A DNA stretch of 64,000 nt from Ursus arctos (Eukaryota > Chordata > Mammalia > Carnivora > Ursidae). The stretch covers positions 29,994,313 through 30,058,312 of the forward strand of contig NW_026622952.1 of assembly GCF_023065955.2 (NCBI RefSeq), in the 5' to 3' direction. This document shows positions 45,920 through 58,110 of this stretch, piece after piece. Made by a program: the position numbers and the translations under genes. Below the pieces are notes generated by a model. The model ran no database searches and had not been told where the DNA came from. It was given only the letters and a program-made list of their open reading frames with translations. The number at the start of each line of letters is the position of its first letter. Within the stretch, counting starts at the first letter, position 1.

Positions 45920-46803
45920 AACAGATTTCTTTATAATGATTTTGTATCCTGCAGTGTTACTAAATTTATTTATTAGTTCTAATGGTTTTTTGGTAGAATC
46001 ACTCAAGTTTTCTATATTGGTTTGCTCATGTTTTGTTGAGAATGTTTTCATCTGTATATCGGGACTATTGTAATTTTCTTTTCTGTTATTGTTGTCCATG
46101 TCTGGTTTTGGTATTGGGGTAATGCTGGCCTCATAAAATAAGCTTGGAAATATTCCCTTCTCTTTAATGTTTTGGAAGAGTTTGAAAAGGATAGGTATTG
46201 AATCATCTTTCTTTGGTAAAATTCACCAGTGAAGCCATCTGGTCATGAATTTTGTTTATTGGGAGGGTTTTAAATAGAGATTCAATCTCCTTTCTAGTAT
46301 TCAGTCCATTCAGATTTTGTCTTTCTTCATGATTCCATCTTGAAAATTACATGTTTCTATGAATTTACCCATTTCTTCTTTGTTGTCCAATTTGTTGGCA
46401 TGTAATTGTTCATAGAACTCTCTTTGGTCCTCTGTATCTGTGGCATCAGTTGTAATCTCTCCTATTTCATTTCTCTATGTATTTGAGCTTTCTTTTTTCT
46501 CGAAGTTAACCAAAGGTTGGTCAATTTTGCTTATCTTTTCAAGAAACTCGTAGTTTTATTGATCATTTTAAGTATACTCTTATTCTCTATTTCATTTATT
46601 TCTGCTCTAATCTTTATTATTTCCTTCCTTCTATTAACTTTGGGCTTCATTCTTCTTTTTTTGATTAGATTGTTTATTTGAGGTTGTCCTTGTTTTTTGA
46701 GAAAGGCCTGTACTGCTGTGAACTCCTTCTCGGAATTGCTTTTGATGTGTCCCGTAGATTGGATCATTGTATTTCCATTTTGATTTGTTTCAGGGTATTT
46801 TTT

Positions 46804-47026
46804 CTTTTTTAATGATTTTTTATTATATTATGTTATTCACCATACAGTACATCCCCGGTTTCCGATGTAAGGCTCGATGATTCATTAGTTGTGTATAACA
46901 CCCAGTGCACCATGCAATACGTGCCCTCCTTACTACCCATCACCGGTCTATCCCATTCCCCCACCCTCCTCCCCTCTGAGGTCCTCAGTTTGTTTCTCAT
47001 AGTCCATAGTCTCTCATGTTTCATTC
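46804..47026 (-). mobile_element. Carnivore LINE-1 3' end inserted in older L1
   Basis: Antisense carnivore L1 3' end ('attcaccatacagtacatcc', 'gatgattcattagttgtgta', 'ccagtgcaccatgcaatacg', 'ccttactacccatcaccggt'). The 18-bp TSD 'tgtttcagggtatttttt' at 46786-46803 and 47027-47044 duplicates host L1 sequence. It is 223 bp and severely 5'-truncated. Confidence 0.94.
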
Positions 47027-47330
47027 TGTTTCAGGGTATTTTTTCATTTATCCTTTTATTTCTTTGTTGACCCATTGGTTGTTAAGTACCACGTTGCTTA
47101 ATCTCCGCTATTTGTTATTTTTCCATTTTTTTTCTTCCGGTTGATTTCTAGTTGCATACTATTGTAGTTGGACAACATGCTTAATAGGATTTCAGACTTC
47201 TTGAATTTATTGAGACTGTTTTTTTGACCTAACATCTGATCTGTCCTGGAGAATGTTTCATGTGCTTTGAGATAAATACGTGTTCTGTTTTTGGATGGGA
47301 TATTCTGTGTATATCTGTTAAGACCATCTG

Positions 47331-47512
47331 GGTCACTTGGGTGGCTCAGTTGGTTAAATGTCTGCCTTTGGCTCAGGTCATGATCGCAGGGTCTTGGGAT
47401 CGAGTCCTGCATAGGGCTCCCTGATCAGTGGGGAGCCTGCCTCTCCCTTTTCATCTGCCTGCTTCTCCACCTGCTTGTTCTCTCTCTGTCTCTGTCAAAT
47501 AAATAAATCTTA
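47331..47512 (+). mobile_element. CAN-SINE, older (SINEC_c-like) type, inside L1
   Basis: 'ggtcacttgggtggctcagt', 'gatcgagtcctgcatagggc', 'ccctgatcagtggggagcct' and the tail 'caaataaataaatct'. The TSD 'aagaccatctg' is at 47320-47330 and 47513-47523. It interrupts the endonuclease region of the host L1. Confidence 0.95.
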
Positions 47513-48208
47513 AAGACCATCTGATTTAATGTGTCATTCAAGGCCAGTGTTTCCTTATTGATTTTCTGTCTGGATGATCTGTTCATCGATGTAAGTAGGG
47601 TATTAAAGTCCCTGGTATTATTGTATTGTTGTCAATTTTTCCCATTAGGTCTATTAATTTTTGGTTTATATATTTAGGTGCTCCTTTGTTGGGTGCATAA
47701 TAATTACAAATGTTATATCCTCTTATTGGACAGACCCCTTTATATTATGTAATGCTTTTTTTTTGGTCTTTTGTTATAGTCTTTGTTTTAAAGTCTATTT
47801 TGTCAGGTATTATATAGCTATACCACCTTTCTTTTTGTTTCTATTTGCATGGAATATCTTTTTCCATCCTCTCCCTTTGAGTCTGTATGTGCCCTTATAT
47901 CTAAGGTGAGTCTCTTAGAGGCAATATAAAGATGAATCTTGACTTTGTACCATTTAGCCACTCTATGTCTTTTGGAGAATTTAGTTCATTTATGTGTAAA
48001 GAAATTATTGATAGGTATCTACTTACTGCCACTTTGTCAATTGCTTTCTGGCTGTTTCTGTAGTTCTTCTTTTTTCCTTCTTCCCTTGCTCTCTTCCCTT
48101 GTGGTTTCTTTAGTGTTATATTTAGATTCCTTTCTCATTATCTTTTGTGTATGTTCTATAGGTTTTTTGCCTTGTAATTACCATGAGTTTCCCATACAAT
48201 AGACTGGA

Positions 48209-48605
48209 CAGTAGTCCCTCTCCATCTGTGGGGGATCTAGTCCAAGACCCCCAGTGGATGCCTGAAACCTATATGTTTTTTCTTTTACATACATACCTAT
48301 GATAAATTTTAATTTATAACTTAGGCACAGTAAAAGATTAACAATAAATCATAATAAAATAGAACTATTATAACCATATACTACAATTAAAGTTATGTTA
48401 ATGTTGTCTGTTTCTCTCAGTATCTTATTGTACTATATGCTTCTTGTGATGAGATGATAAAATGTCTATATGATAAGATGAAGGGAGGCGAGAGACACAG
48501 GGATTGTGATGAAGTGTTGGCTACTGCTGACCTTCTGATGCTGCCTCAGGAGGATCATCTGCTTCCACACCATGGATGAGTGTCGGTGTGCAGGGGTAAG
48601 GGTTA
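48209..48605. mobile_element. Tigger-like (TcMar) non-autonomous DNA transposon inside L1
   Basis: The left end 'cagtagtccctctccatctg' and internal phrases 'aagacccccagtggatgcct', 'acatacatacctatgataaa', 'aacttaggcacagtaaaaga', 'tgctgcctcaggaggatcat' match a MER-type Tigger-derived element whose exact name I cannot give. The right terminus is decayed near 48600. No transposase frame is present. Confidence 0.72.
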
Positions 48606-48650
48606 TATACACTGTGCGCGTGTATGTATATACATATATGTATATAATGT
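48606..48650. repeat. TA/TG-rich low-complexity tract
   Basis: 'tgtatgtatatacatatatg' and neighbours; alternating purine-pyrimidine sequence at the Tigger/L1 junction. Confidence 0.75.
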
Positions 48651-49325
48651 CAATTTTAAGTTGATAGAAACATAAATTTGGAAACATTTTAAAAATCTTT
48701 GCATTTTCCCCCTGTTTTATGTTTCTCATGTTATAGTATTCTTATTTTGTGTCTCCTTTAACCAACAATTGTAGTTATAGGCACTTTTACCACTTTTGTC
48801 TTTAGTCTTTATACTAGTTTTGTAAGTATTTAATCCAGTAATTTACTGTATTTCACTGTCGGTGGGCTGTGTCCCAGGAGGACTGCATCTGTGCGTGAGC
48901 TTCTCAAAAGGAGGATCTCCGATCTCCACAGACCCCAGATCCCTTGGCTATCAACCTCATTGTTTTCCGAAGCCAGACATTTTTAGGGCCTTGTCTCTCT
49001 GGTGTATGTCCCAAGGGTTGGAGAGCCTGATGTGGGCACAAACCCCTCACTTCTCAGGGAGAGGCTCCAGACCCGTGATACCCTCCCTGTTGTAGGTCAC
49101 AGCACTAGGGGTGAGAGTTTTGGTGAGACCGTGTCGCTGCCTCTTCTGCCACTCTCAGTGTGGCTTCTTTTATCCCTTATTGTGGAAGAAGCTATTTATT
49201 TAGTGTTCTGTTCTTTTTCAGGGGGAATTACTCCTTTTATAACTATAGATGTGATATTTCCATAGAAAGAAGTGAGTTCGTGGTTTTCCTATGCTGCCCT
49301 CTTGGACTATCTCCTCTCATGCTAA

Positions 49326-49981
49326 ATTAAAGAGTAAAAAAAAAAAAAAAGTTTAATGATATTTAACACATCACAAAATATGTAACATCTGAATATCATT
49401 GAAAAGTAATGGAAATTCAGTTTGAATCAAAATATATGCAAGACATTTCCTCTTTATTCCATGACTGGGATCTTCAGTATTTAGTAAATGAAAACATTTT
49501 TTATAAAGCAATAAAATAACAAATTACCATAGGAGATTATTTTTGGATAGCTGCATGTAAAAGAAATCCAGTACAGTGCAGCAGGAGGACTGTGTCCTTT
49601 ATGGTGACTTTCGTGCTGGGATTAGCACCACTTTCCTGCTCTTGGGGTGACATTAGATTCTTAGAGTTGAGATAAAGCTTTATTAAATTTTCAATGAACT
49701 ATGAGTTTACAAAAATAATTCTGTGTTTTCCACATTGCATGACACATTTTAATAGTAGCAGAAAAGACTTCTGTCTTTGAAGAGTCCTGGTAGCTTTAGG
49801 GGAACAAAAGCTCTGATTTTCAACACTGTTCTAATATATCAGTTCTTACTAGTTGGGATTTATGAAGAGATAGCATTTTGTGTTGGAATACTATGAATTT
49901 TTTTGAAAAGCTAAATGATAATAAAATATGTTAGAAATACATTACAAACCACCATTTTTGTATGCAGGCTGACTTATACAC
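49326..49981. other. Unassigned sequence, includes A-run at 49336-49350
   Basis: No gene or named repeat is seen between the L1 and MER20. Confidence 0.4.
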
Positions 49982-50215
49982 CAGTGGTTCTCATGGTGGG
50001 GGAGAGGGACACTTTCACTGCCTGGGGGATATTTGACAATGTCCAGAGATATTTTCAATTGCTGCAACTGGGTAGAGGTGCCAGAATTTACTGGGTAAAG
50101 GCCAGAGATGCTGGTAAACATCCTATAATGCACAAAGCCCCACACAACAAAGTATTATCTGGCCCTAAATGTCAATAGCAGCAAGGCACAGAGACCCGCT
50201 TTAGAGTAACCACTG
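49982..50215 (+). mobile_element. MER20-like hAT-Charlie non-autonomous DNA transposon
   Basis: The ends 'cagtggttctc' and 'gagtaaccactg' form a nearly perfect terminal inverted repeat. The interior carries 'gatatttgacaatgtccaga', 'gtaaaggccagagatgctgg', 'taaacatcctataatgcaca' and 'cacaacaaagtattatctgg', the MER20 core. The 8-bp flanks have decayed and do not match. Frames on both strands over it (67-87 codons) are not genes. Confidence 0.88.
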
Positions 50216-50449
50216 TACTAAAAAGTAGGTGGTGATCAAAATATGTTTTTGCCTTGTGAAACTTTGAGAAAAAAGAAAGCTACATCCAACCCTTTTACAT
50301 TTCTGACATCTGTGTTGCATGTGATTGGCGATTCTCTTTCTTCTAAATATCTATTGTGTGTTTCATTGACTGCTGGGATAAGAGCCGCTTGTTTCTCCAG
50401 TAATTGTCACAGGAAAAATGCCAGATGGTGATACTGAGAGGGCACCATT

Positions 50450-50498
50450 AAAAAAAAAAAAAAAAAAAGAAAAGAAAAGGAAAAAAAGAAAAGAAACA
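50450..50498. repeat. A-rich (GAAA)n tract
   Basis: A run of 19 A followed by GAAAA/GAAA units. It resembles a retrotransposon tail, but no body is recognised upstream. Confidence 0.88.
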
Positions 50499-53400
50499 GA
50501 AAACTATGTATTTCCCTTCCCATTTCACTTTCTGTCTTTATAGGCTAAGTTGATCTAATGTTTGAAATGCATCCTATCCTTCTTTGAATTGAAGAAAAGA
50601 TGATTCATTTATGCTAATGGCATCCAAATGTTGATCAGACATGACTTGTAAGACTCTTTTAATATACTTGCATATTATTTGTCCCTACTATCCCTTTAAC
50701 ATTGTTAAATGAGGGGCAATATTCTTTTGCCACTCAATAAAAATTTCGGTGGGTTCCATGATTCTTCTTTTTACTCTTGGGGTGTCCTGTGGTAACTTTA
50801 AATCACAAAATGGAATATGATATTGACGGTTAAAATGCCCAGTCCTTGATAATTATCATAACTATGAATTTGATTGACATCTCCATTGTAACATACAGGA
50901 TTGGCTCCATATACATTGTCCTAAAGCCTCTCCTAAGGTGGAAAACAGAGGGGGAGTAGTGAAGGGGTGGAGTTTCAAAGTTTTTCCTCGACTGGTGCTG
51001 TTCCAAGGTGACTGCTGGCAGATTGTCCTGGCTGATTTTCACTAGTTAGTACTCTAGTCAAACTTCTCATGGCGTTTTGGGGGATCTTCTGCTTGAGTCT
51101 CTGCTCTGATGTGGGCTACGGTACCCGTCCCCTGAGTATTACTCCCTGTAAGATTCTGGTTTTTTTCGGAGCTCCCACCCCACGCCCCCGCAGAAAGACT
51201 TTTTGCTTGATTCTCACTATGTACACCGATAACACTCTTAAACAGAAGTCATGTTGTCTCCAGATTGACTCTTTCTCTTCCTACATGACAAAATATCTGG
51301 TCTATAGGAAACACTCATCTATTATTTACCTTGACAAGTTCTAGGCTAATTTCACAGCCATAGAATTTTAGCCGTACAGCTTTTTTGCCTTTTAACTTCC
51401 TGAGTGGGAAGAAAGCTGTATACGAGTCCGTCTGCTCACCTTCCGGTCTCCATGCAACACAGAGCACATGGAGAATGGCCCTTTGGGTCCCTTCTCTCCT
51501 GGGCTTCAGGGACAGCTAGCACTTTCTGAGTTGTGCAGATTTGTCAGGGGGTGATTGGGCTCCTAGCACACCAGCGATTCTCTCCAAGGGAAAATTTCTC
51601 AATCTTCATTCTAAGTTACTGATTTTCCTAGCTGCTTGGAAAATCTATACCTTTGGAGGCTCAGCATTTATTTGGTTGACCTATATTGTTTTTGTTGATT
51701 GTAACTGAGTTAAAACTTCTCTAAGTTACCAATTGCGATTACCAGGGGAATTTAAATCATAGTTTGCTCATGTCCCAAACCTTCATAATATTTGGAAAAA
51801 TGATAAATAAAACCATGTGAATACCATTTTACTTAGGAGTCTTATTGGTAATTAAAAAATGTGCACATGTCATTGACAGAAACGTATTTACATCGTAGAT
51901 TATGTTTTTGTCCAAATGATTACAACGTGATACTTCAAATAAAACAATGGGGAGGGCAAAAATCCATGTTTTTAAACTTATGCTACAGATGAAACAAAGG
52001 AGGGATTGTTTTGTAATTTCTAATACTATTTTACACATGTAAATATATATATAGAGAGTGCTTTTCATGGTTAAGTGATTTTTAATTGTGCCATTTCCAG
52101 GTTTGGTGTGGAATATGCAGTAAGTGGTGATAAGACAAAGAAACCCCAGAAAGCTATTTTGGACAGAATTATGTTGGCAATGCAAAGCTAGCTAGCAATA
52201 TCGCTCAGACAATACACAGCTGCTTCTATTCATATTTATCCTGATGATCTGGAAGATAAAACTGATACTTCACTGCAGGGTCTGCACTAGCTGGAATGAG
52301 ACATTGTGTTTGTAAGACCTATGATCTTCTCTGCAGAGAAAAGTAATTCATAAAGGTAGAAAAGGGCATCATAAGAAACTCTCTCCTCAGATTCTGTAGG
52401 AATAGTGTGAGGGTCGCTGAAAGGGTGGTAAGCAAGACTGGTGAACTGCAACAATTGGATGAAAAGAAAAGTCTATTCTGTCTAGTTTACTCTTGAAAAT
52501 TTGAAATGAAGAAAATACGTCTGAAATTTTAGTGTGTTGATGGACAGTTGTGTTTCTTTTTGTTCTAAAATAGGCATTTTAACTTTTTTGCATGTATATA
52601 TCATGACTATTTTTTTTATTTAAATTTATTTTAATTCAGCCTATTTTGCACGAAGGACTCAAGACCAATGCTTAGATTTAGGCTATTGTGAACTTGTGTT
52701 TTAGTTGTATCTTTGTCTTGATTCTGTGTAGCGTAATGCTTGTAATTGTGATAGAAAAATATTTTAGATTGTCCTATGTGTTCACCAGTTTCTTGTTAAC
52801 CTTTCTCTCTTGCGTCTCAGAATCCTATTTTCTTCTCTCTGAAGTTATGTCTTTATAGGTTCCTTCAATAAAATTGAGTGTGTGTGGTGGTAAGAAATCA
52901 GTTTAGCTTGCCTGAAAGTGCATTTATTTCTCCTTCAGTCTTGAATAATTGCTTTGCTGGACAAAACCTGCTTGTTATTAATTTGCACAAATCAGGGATT
53001 TAATCTGGAGACAGTTTCTTATAGAGAGAATCTGTCTCTTGCTTCACTTAAGGATGGGGAAGTCCTATCCACCTAAGAGCAGTTGGGCTTCCTTCGAGAG
53101 ACCTGGTTCTTGTGGGAGCCTCAGGGTCCACTTCCACCACGGACCTGAATGTCAGGTGAAGTGACTTCTTCCACTGTAGGAAAAGAATTACTATAGTTTT
53201 CCCAGAGAGTATTTTCAAATTTTATTTCATCTGGTTTTGAGATGTATTTAGAAGTATTCGTAGTATCCCATGAAAGATTTTCTAAACTGTAAAATATTTT
53301 TAAAATGATGTTAAATTACTCAAAATAAATCTGATAGTTTTGATAAAAATTTTAAAGACTGTCAAAATGTTGTTTTATTTCTTTTTTTCCCTTGCCTCCT

Positions 53401-55127
53401 TTGTACAAAGTTTAAGTGGTGGATTTGTTAATGGTAGAATGAAATGTATTCGAATTTTTTGCTTCAAGCATAATGGATTAATGAACAAAAAGGTATAACA
53501 GAGATTACTCTCCAGGTTTTTGCCTGGTAATATCTGGAACAACTAAGCAGATATAATAATTCGTACCTGTCTGATTTTCAGTGAGGGAAGCAAGGTTGAA
53601 ATTAAGGTCTAACGCAGAAAGCACAGGTTTATTATTTGGCAATAGAATCTATCAATTTACCAATTAAAATTTAACTTTCAAATCACCAATTTTATCATCT
53701 CCATTTTGTTCTAATTTTAATTACTCCCCCAAGATTATTTTTATGTCAATAAATTCTTACAGGTGGTAATATAATACACCTCTCATATTTTGTTTGTTCT
53801 AAAATAAAATTAGCTTATAGTTAAGATACGTATGGTCACTAAGCTTGATCTCATGGATGGATTGTCCAGGGCTGATCTTTCAGATCGTCAGATTCTATCA
53901 TGGGTATTGGCCTTGTTGGAAAGAACGTGTAATATCAGTGTAATACCTTCTGTAAATAATTCTTGCTTAGATTACATGAATTTATGAGTCATCAAGCTAA
54001 AGGAGCTGGGAGGTTCTTTTGGCAAGATTTCTAGTGACTCAAGTCCCTTTGTAAAGAGAAATTCACACATTTGTTTAAAAAAGATATGTATATATAAAAT
54101 CACTAATATTTAATTTACAATTAGTATTTGTGAGTATATTAAAAAATCTGATGCAGAAGTTAAAATTTATAAATAATTGTGTGTATATATTCATTTATTT
54201 CTCTTTATGCTACTGATTATGATTACGGCTGGAAATTAAAGAGGTCATAGAAGACCCAGCACCATCTTACATCTTTGAATGAAAGAGAAGTCATTTTTAT
54301 CTCTCACAGTGAAATCTATGAAAATGCAGTTCTATAGTGTTTTTCAAAAAACAATGTTAAAATACACCACACATAAAAATTGGAGTAAAGTAACATAATC
54401 TCTTTTAAATGTTAAATGTTAAAATATTAATAACTTTGTTTATATACATATGTATGAGAGGTAAATATTAAGTATCAAGCTTATAGTTTACTTAAAAATG
54501 CTGAGATGTGTATATTTACAAGTTCACCAACATAGAGAATGTTTTCAGTTTATAATCATTTCAATGCTTCATAGCAGTAAATTGACATGGAACAGATTAT
54601 TTTTAAAATCATGGCCTATAGTTAAGAAAGGTGTTTCAAAGTCACTTGAAGAAATAGTTATCATCCTTAATCTGGCTTTTTATATTAATTGCCTCATTTT
54701 CAAATCTAGCTCTTTGACATCCATCAACTGTATTTTAATTTTTAGGCAATTAATGATAATTAATAAGAATTTAAAGTACTATGAATTGGGTGAAATTTGT
54801 TTTTCTACATATTTCACACACTGAGAATTTTGTGATGTCAAGACTTTTTTTTCTGCCTTATCTATGGTACCTACGAGTGTGGCCAACACAGTAGGAATAC
54901 TCTATTTGCTGTATGAATAGTACCCTTGTCAACAGCTTGCTCAAAACCATGATTCATATTTTTTTTTTACCTTCTTTCTTAATTCTTTCTTACATCAAAC
55001 TTTTATAATATGCCTCTTTTAGCATTTTAGTTACGTTTAGCTTCATGGTTTCATGTTAAAAATACAAAGCACTCTTTAAAAATGTGACTAAAACCCCTGA
55101 AAGAGTTAATTCCTTAAGATACATGCA
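50499..55127. other. Long mostly unassigned stretch, no gene seen
   Basis: About 4.6 kb. A GC-richer, pyrimidine-biased patch at 51060-51620 is not recognised. 52880-52965 ('tttatttctccttcagtctt') weakly resembles the upstream segment of old L1. The longest frames, 118 codons minus (51829-52185) and 108 codons plus (54498-54824), have no domain and low-complexity composition. 54860-54915 resembles a MIR/L2 tail weakly. Confidence 0.35.
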
Positions 55128-55466
55128 CAGTTGAATCTTGAACAGCTCAGGGGTTAGGGTTGATAACCCGACACAGTTGAAAAATCCATATAAAATTTTT
55201 GACTCCCCAAAAACTTAACTGCTGATATCCTACTGCTGACTGGAAGCCTTAATGAGAACATAAACCATAAAAAAAAAATCTTGTATTCTTATTATAAAGC
55301 AACATATATTTCTGCATTCTTACAATAAAGCAAGCTAGACAAAAGAAAATATTATTAAGGAAATCATAAGGAAGAAAAAATACATTCACCATACTGATTT
55401 ACTGACTACAATTCACTTGTAAGTGGACCCGTGCAGCTCAAACCTGTTTTGTTCCAGGGTGAACTG
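55128..55466. mobile_element. MER2-like Tigger (TcMar) DNA transposon
   Basis: A second MER2 copy: ends 'cagttgaatcttgaacagc' and 'tccagggtgaactg' in inverted arrangement, with 'gactccccaaaaacttaact', 'actggaagccttaatgagaa', 'acaataaagcaagctagaca' and 'aagtggacccgtgcagctca' inside. It is more complete than the copy at 8792-9109. A TA follows the right end (55467-55468). Confidence 0.9.
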
Positions 55467-56109
55467 TACATAGATATGTAGGTAGATCTATTTATATCTG
55501 TATCTGTATATCGATGCATATATTGAGAATATCAAGCAGAGGAGGACTTACAAATAACTCAATGAAAGTTGCCAAGCCTGTCCTCACATCCCAGAGACTG
55601 AATACCAGGATTTAACTTTTTATCTTTTTACATTGTTTCTCTCCTCTCCTTCCCTTCTAGAGAACAGAAAGCTAGCCTGTTTGATCACACAGTTCTTACT
55701 GTATAACTGCATTTTCTCAGGGACTTTACAACAGTCATAAATAGAAAATGTAAGAATCAAGGAAACATGGCTTGAGCTGCTACTAGTTGGTCTTTTTTTT
55801 GGGGAGTTGAAGACATGATCTGATCCATGATATAGGATATGTTGCCAGCCTGGAAATGTGGCAGCAAAGTTCCTTCTAAAGGATAGCTGCAATCTTTCTC
55901 CTCTTCCATATTCTTATTTTTTGTCTTGTCATCATTAGCGGTTGCAAGAAGGTTTGGGTCTACCTGCTGTACTAAGTCTGTTAAGTTACGTACTAACCTT
56001 AATGAGTAACACATTTTAAGCTAGTTAACGTCATGACTCTGAAAATACCAACTATGAAGTTGTATTAAGATAAGTTGTCATGTTGAATAAATACACAAAT
56101 GTGACCTTT

Positions 56110-56111
<2 letters not shown>
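55467..56111. other. Unassigned sequence
   Basis: Two overlapping minus-strand frames (55620-55892, 55757-56014) show no domain. No repeat is recognised. Confidence 0.35.

Positions 56112-56189
<78 letters not shown>
56112..56189. repeat. Compound (TA)n(CA)n microsatellite
   Basis: About 15 TA units followed directly by about 23 CA units, both nearly pure. Frames reading through it (Tyr-Ile and Thr-His or Cys-Val runs) are artefacts. Confidence 0.97.
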
Positions 56190-56190
<1 letters not shown>

Positions 56191-56504
56191 GTATAAGCAC
56201 TGGGCTAAATGCATTCTTGTATTTAAAAATGAAGCACAAGTCTTGAAAACAAGTAGAAATACACACCCAGATACACAGAGTCTGGAGAGAAAACATTGAG
56301 ATCATTAGGATGACGTAGTGTCATCACTGGGGCACCAGAAGCAGGGTGGGCAGGCTAGTGTATATTTTCCATAGTCTGGAGAATGCTCCCAATTCTCCCA
56401 GGTAATTTTATATAAATACCAGATGAATATGCAATGTAAATGTGAGATAGAGCTAATTATCTTCATTAATATTATTATTTAACAAATTCTATACTCTCCC
56501 TATA

Positions 56505-56640
56505 CCCTAGACATTGCGATAAATCCTTTCAAATATTACATTGACTTAATCCTCACTACAAATCCATGGGTTTGGTATGAATATCAGTAGTTTACATATG
56601 AGGAGAATGAAGTAGAAACAGGTAAAACACCTTATGATTC
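56505..56640 (-). mobile_element. MIR SINE
   Basis: Antisense MIR: 'ccctagacattgcgataaat', 'cttaatcctcactacaaatc', 'tttacatatgaggagaatga' and 'agtagaaacaggtaaaacac'. Confidence 0.6.
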
Positions 56641-57612
56641 AGTGGAATCTGCATTCATATAAAAGGAGGTGAATATTTTTAAATAAAGGGAAATGTATAG
56701 CTAAATAAAGGGGAATTTTGAGATAAGACTGGAAAAAAGCTATCAGGACTCAAGATACATTAAAAAACATATTAACTAAGTGTTCTGAATGTTGCTTCCT
56801 AAGTCTATTCAGGTGTGCAAGGGCACGAGTGATCAAATATATAAATACACTTAATTTTAATTATATACCTATTTATATAAATATATATATGTATGTTTGC
56901 TAGGCTTCTATATATACATGAATATATATGTTCTCTATATAAAATATGAAAATATATATTCATACATATGAATATATGAATAGGCTTCTAAACATAACTG
57001 GCTTAACTGTTTCACCAACACTCGACATACTTATTAATGGTTTAGAAAAACGCATCCTGCCATGTTTTATTACAAAATAGCAAAGACTTAAATTGGATCT
57101 CCAAAACTGATGTGCCACCACATTATTAACGGAGCCACTGAGGCCATTGAAACCATACTGTCTGTGCATTTACAGTGGAGGGCATATCGAATGTAAAACC
57201 TTCAGATTTTAATATATTTAATTTGGCACAGTTGGTACTGTTCTCTGTGAACTGTTAATCATTTCAACCAGTACAGCAAAATGTCAGTGTCTTCATTTGC
57301 GGAGTATAATAGGCTTATATCCTGAAACAATAAAGTTATAATAGCTTGTCTGCTGCTTGGTGGAACTATACACACGCCGCATGATCAAGTGGTTGCCTGC
57401 CCTACTTTTTCCTCAAGGTTCTCTGCACATGCCCTTCCTTTCTTGTCAGGAACATTAGCCACGTTTATAAAGTTATTTGTTATAAAATCAAATATATAGT
57501 GTAGATTAATTTTCCTTTGCTGTGTAATTCACTTTAATTTTCCATTAGTGACACAATTAGCAACTAAAAACATGTATATTTGTTACGTAAAGACAACCTC
57601 GGTCTGGTTTTT
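56641..57612. other. Unassigned, with AT-rich tract at about 56835-56975
   Basis: The AT-rich part contains tandem-like ATATAT/TAGGCTTCTA phrases ('gctaggcttctatatataca' and 'gaataggcttctaaac' share 'taggcttcta'). No gene is seen. Confidence 0.4.
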
Positions 57613-57630
57613 AATATTACTTTGACTTTT

Positions 57631-57807
57631 TAAAAGGTTTTATTTATCTGAGAGAGCAAGAGCATGAGTGAGAGGAGGGTCAGAGGGAGAGAGAAAAGCA
57701 GACTCCCCACTGAATAGGGAGCCCTAGTGGGGCTCGATCCCAGGATGCTGAGATCATGACCTGAGCCAAAGGCAGATGCTTAACCAACTGAGTCACCCAG
57801 GTGCCCC
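57631..57807 (-). mobile_element. CAN-SINE, older type
   Basis: 'aggttttatttatctgagag', 'gcagactccccactgaatag', 'ggctcgatcccaggatgctg' and the antisense head 'agtcacccaggtgcccc'. The 18-bp TSD with two mismatches, 'aatattactttgactttt' (57613-57630) and 'aatactactttgattttt' (57808-57825), shows age. Confidence 0.95.
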
Positions 57808-57834
57808 AATACTACTTTGATTTTTAACAGTACT

Positions 57835-57860
57835 TTGTTTTTGTTTGTTTGTTTTTGTTT
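57835..57860. repeat. (GTTT)n simple repeat
   Basis: Short GTTT array between the two SINEs. Confidence 0.8.
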
Positions 57861-57901
57861 AGAGATCAATCCAATCTGAGATTAGAAAAAGGTTCATTCT
57901 T

Positions 57902-58110
57902 GGGGCGCCTGGGTGGCACAGCGGTTGAGCGTCTGCCTTCGGCTCAGGGTGTGATCCCGGCGTTATGGGATTGAGTCCCACATCAGGCTCTTCCACTGGG
58001 AGCCTGCTTCTTCCTCTCCTATTCCCCCGGCTTGTGTTCTCTCTCTCGCTGGCTGTCTCTATCTCTGTCAAATAAATAAATAAAATCTTAAAAAAAAAAA
58101 AAAAAGAAAA
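57902..58110 (+). mobile_element. CAN-SINE, young arctoid type
   Basis: 'ggggcgcctgggtggcacag', 'gattgagtcccacatcaggc', 'ctcgctggctgtctctatct' and a long A-tail with GAAAA. The perfect TSD 'gaaaaaggttcattctt' is at 57885-57901 and 58111-58127. It lies 94 bp from an older SINE in opposite orientation. Confidence 0.96.

Larger units (their letters stand above)
43595..49317 (-). mobile_element. Near-full-length old LINE-1 carrying five later insertions
   Basis: Starts with poly-T (43596-43611) and antisense 3' UTR, then ORF2 C-terminus (about 44090-44800), reverse transcriptase (about 44850-46750), endonuclease (about 46760-48000, with antisense remnants of the ORF2 start near 47950), an upstream segment and leader-like text ending near 49317. 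A short TSD 'catgctaa' is at 43587-43594 and 49318-49325. Nested later insertions: inverted L1 (43815-44037), SINE (45723-45919), L1 3' end (46804-47026), SINE (47331-47512) and Tigger-like element (48209-48605). Stops and indels kill ORF2 throughout, and ORF1 is not evident. All open frames reported in this span (60-104 codons) are fragments of it. Confidence 0.88.

Noticed and set aside
51829..52185. 118-codon minus-strand open frame, the longest in the window
   Set aside because: It has no recognisable domain, includes a Tyr-Ile low-complexity run from an ATATAT tract, and has no exon or regulatory context; lengths like this arise by chance in 64 kb on six frames.
56108..56305. Opposite-strand frames with Tyr-Ile and Thr-His runs
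   Set aside because: Translation of the compound TA/CA microsatellite.
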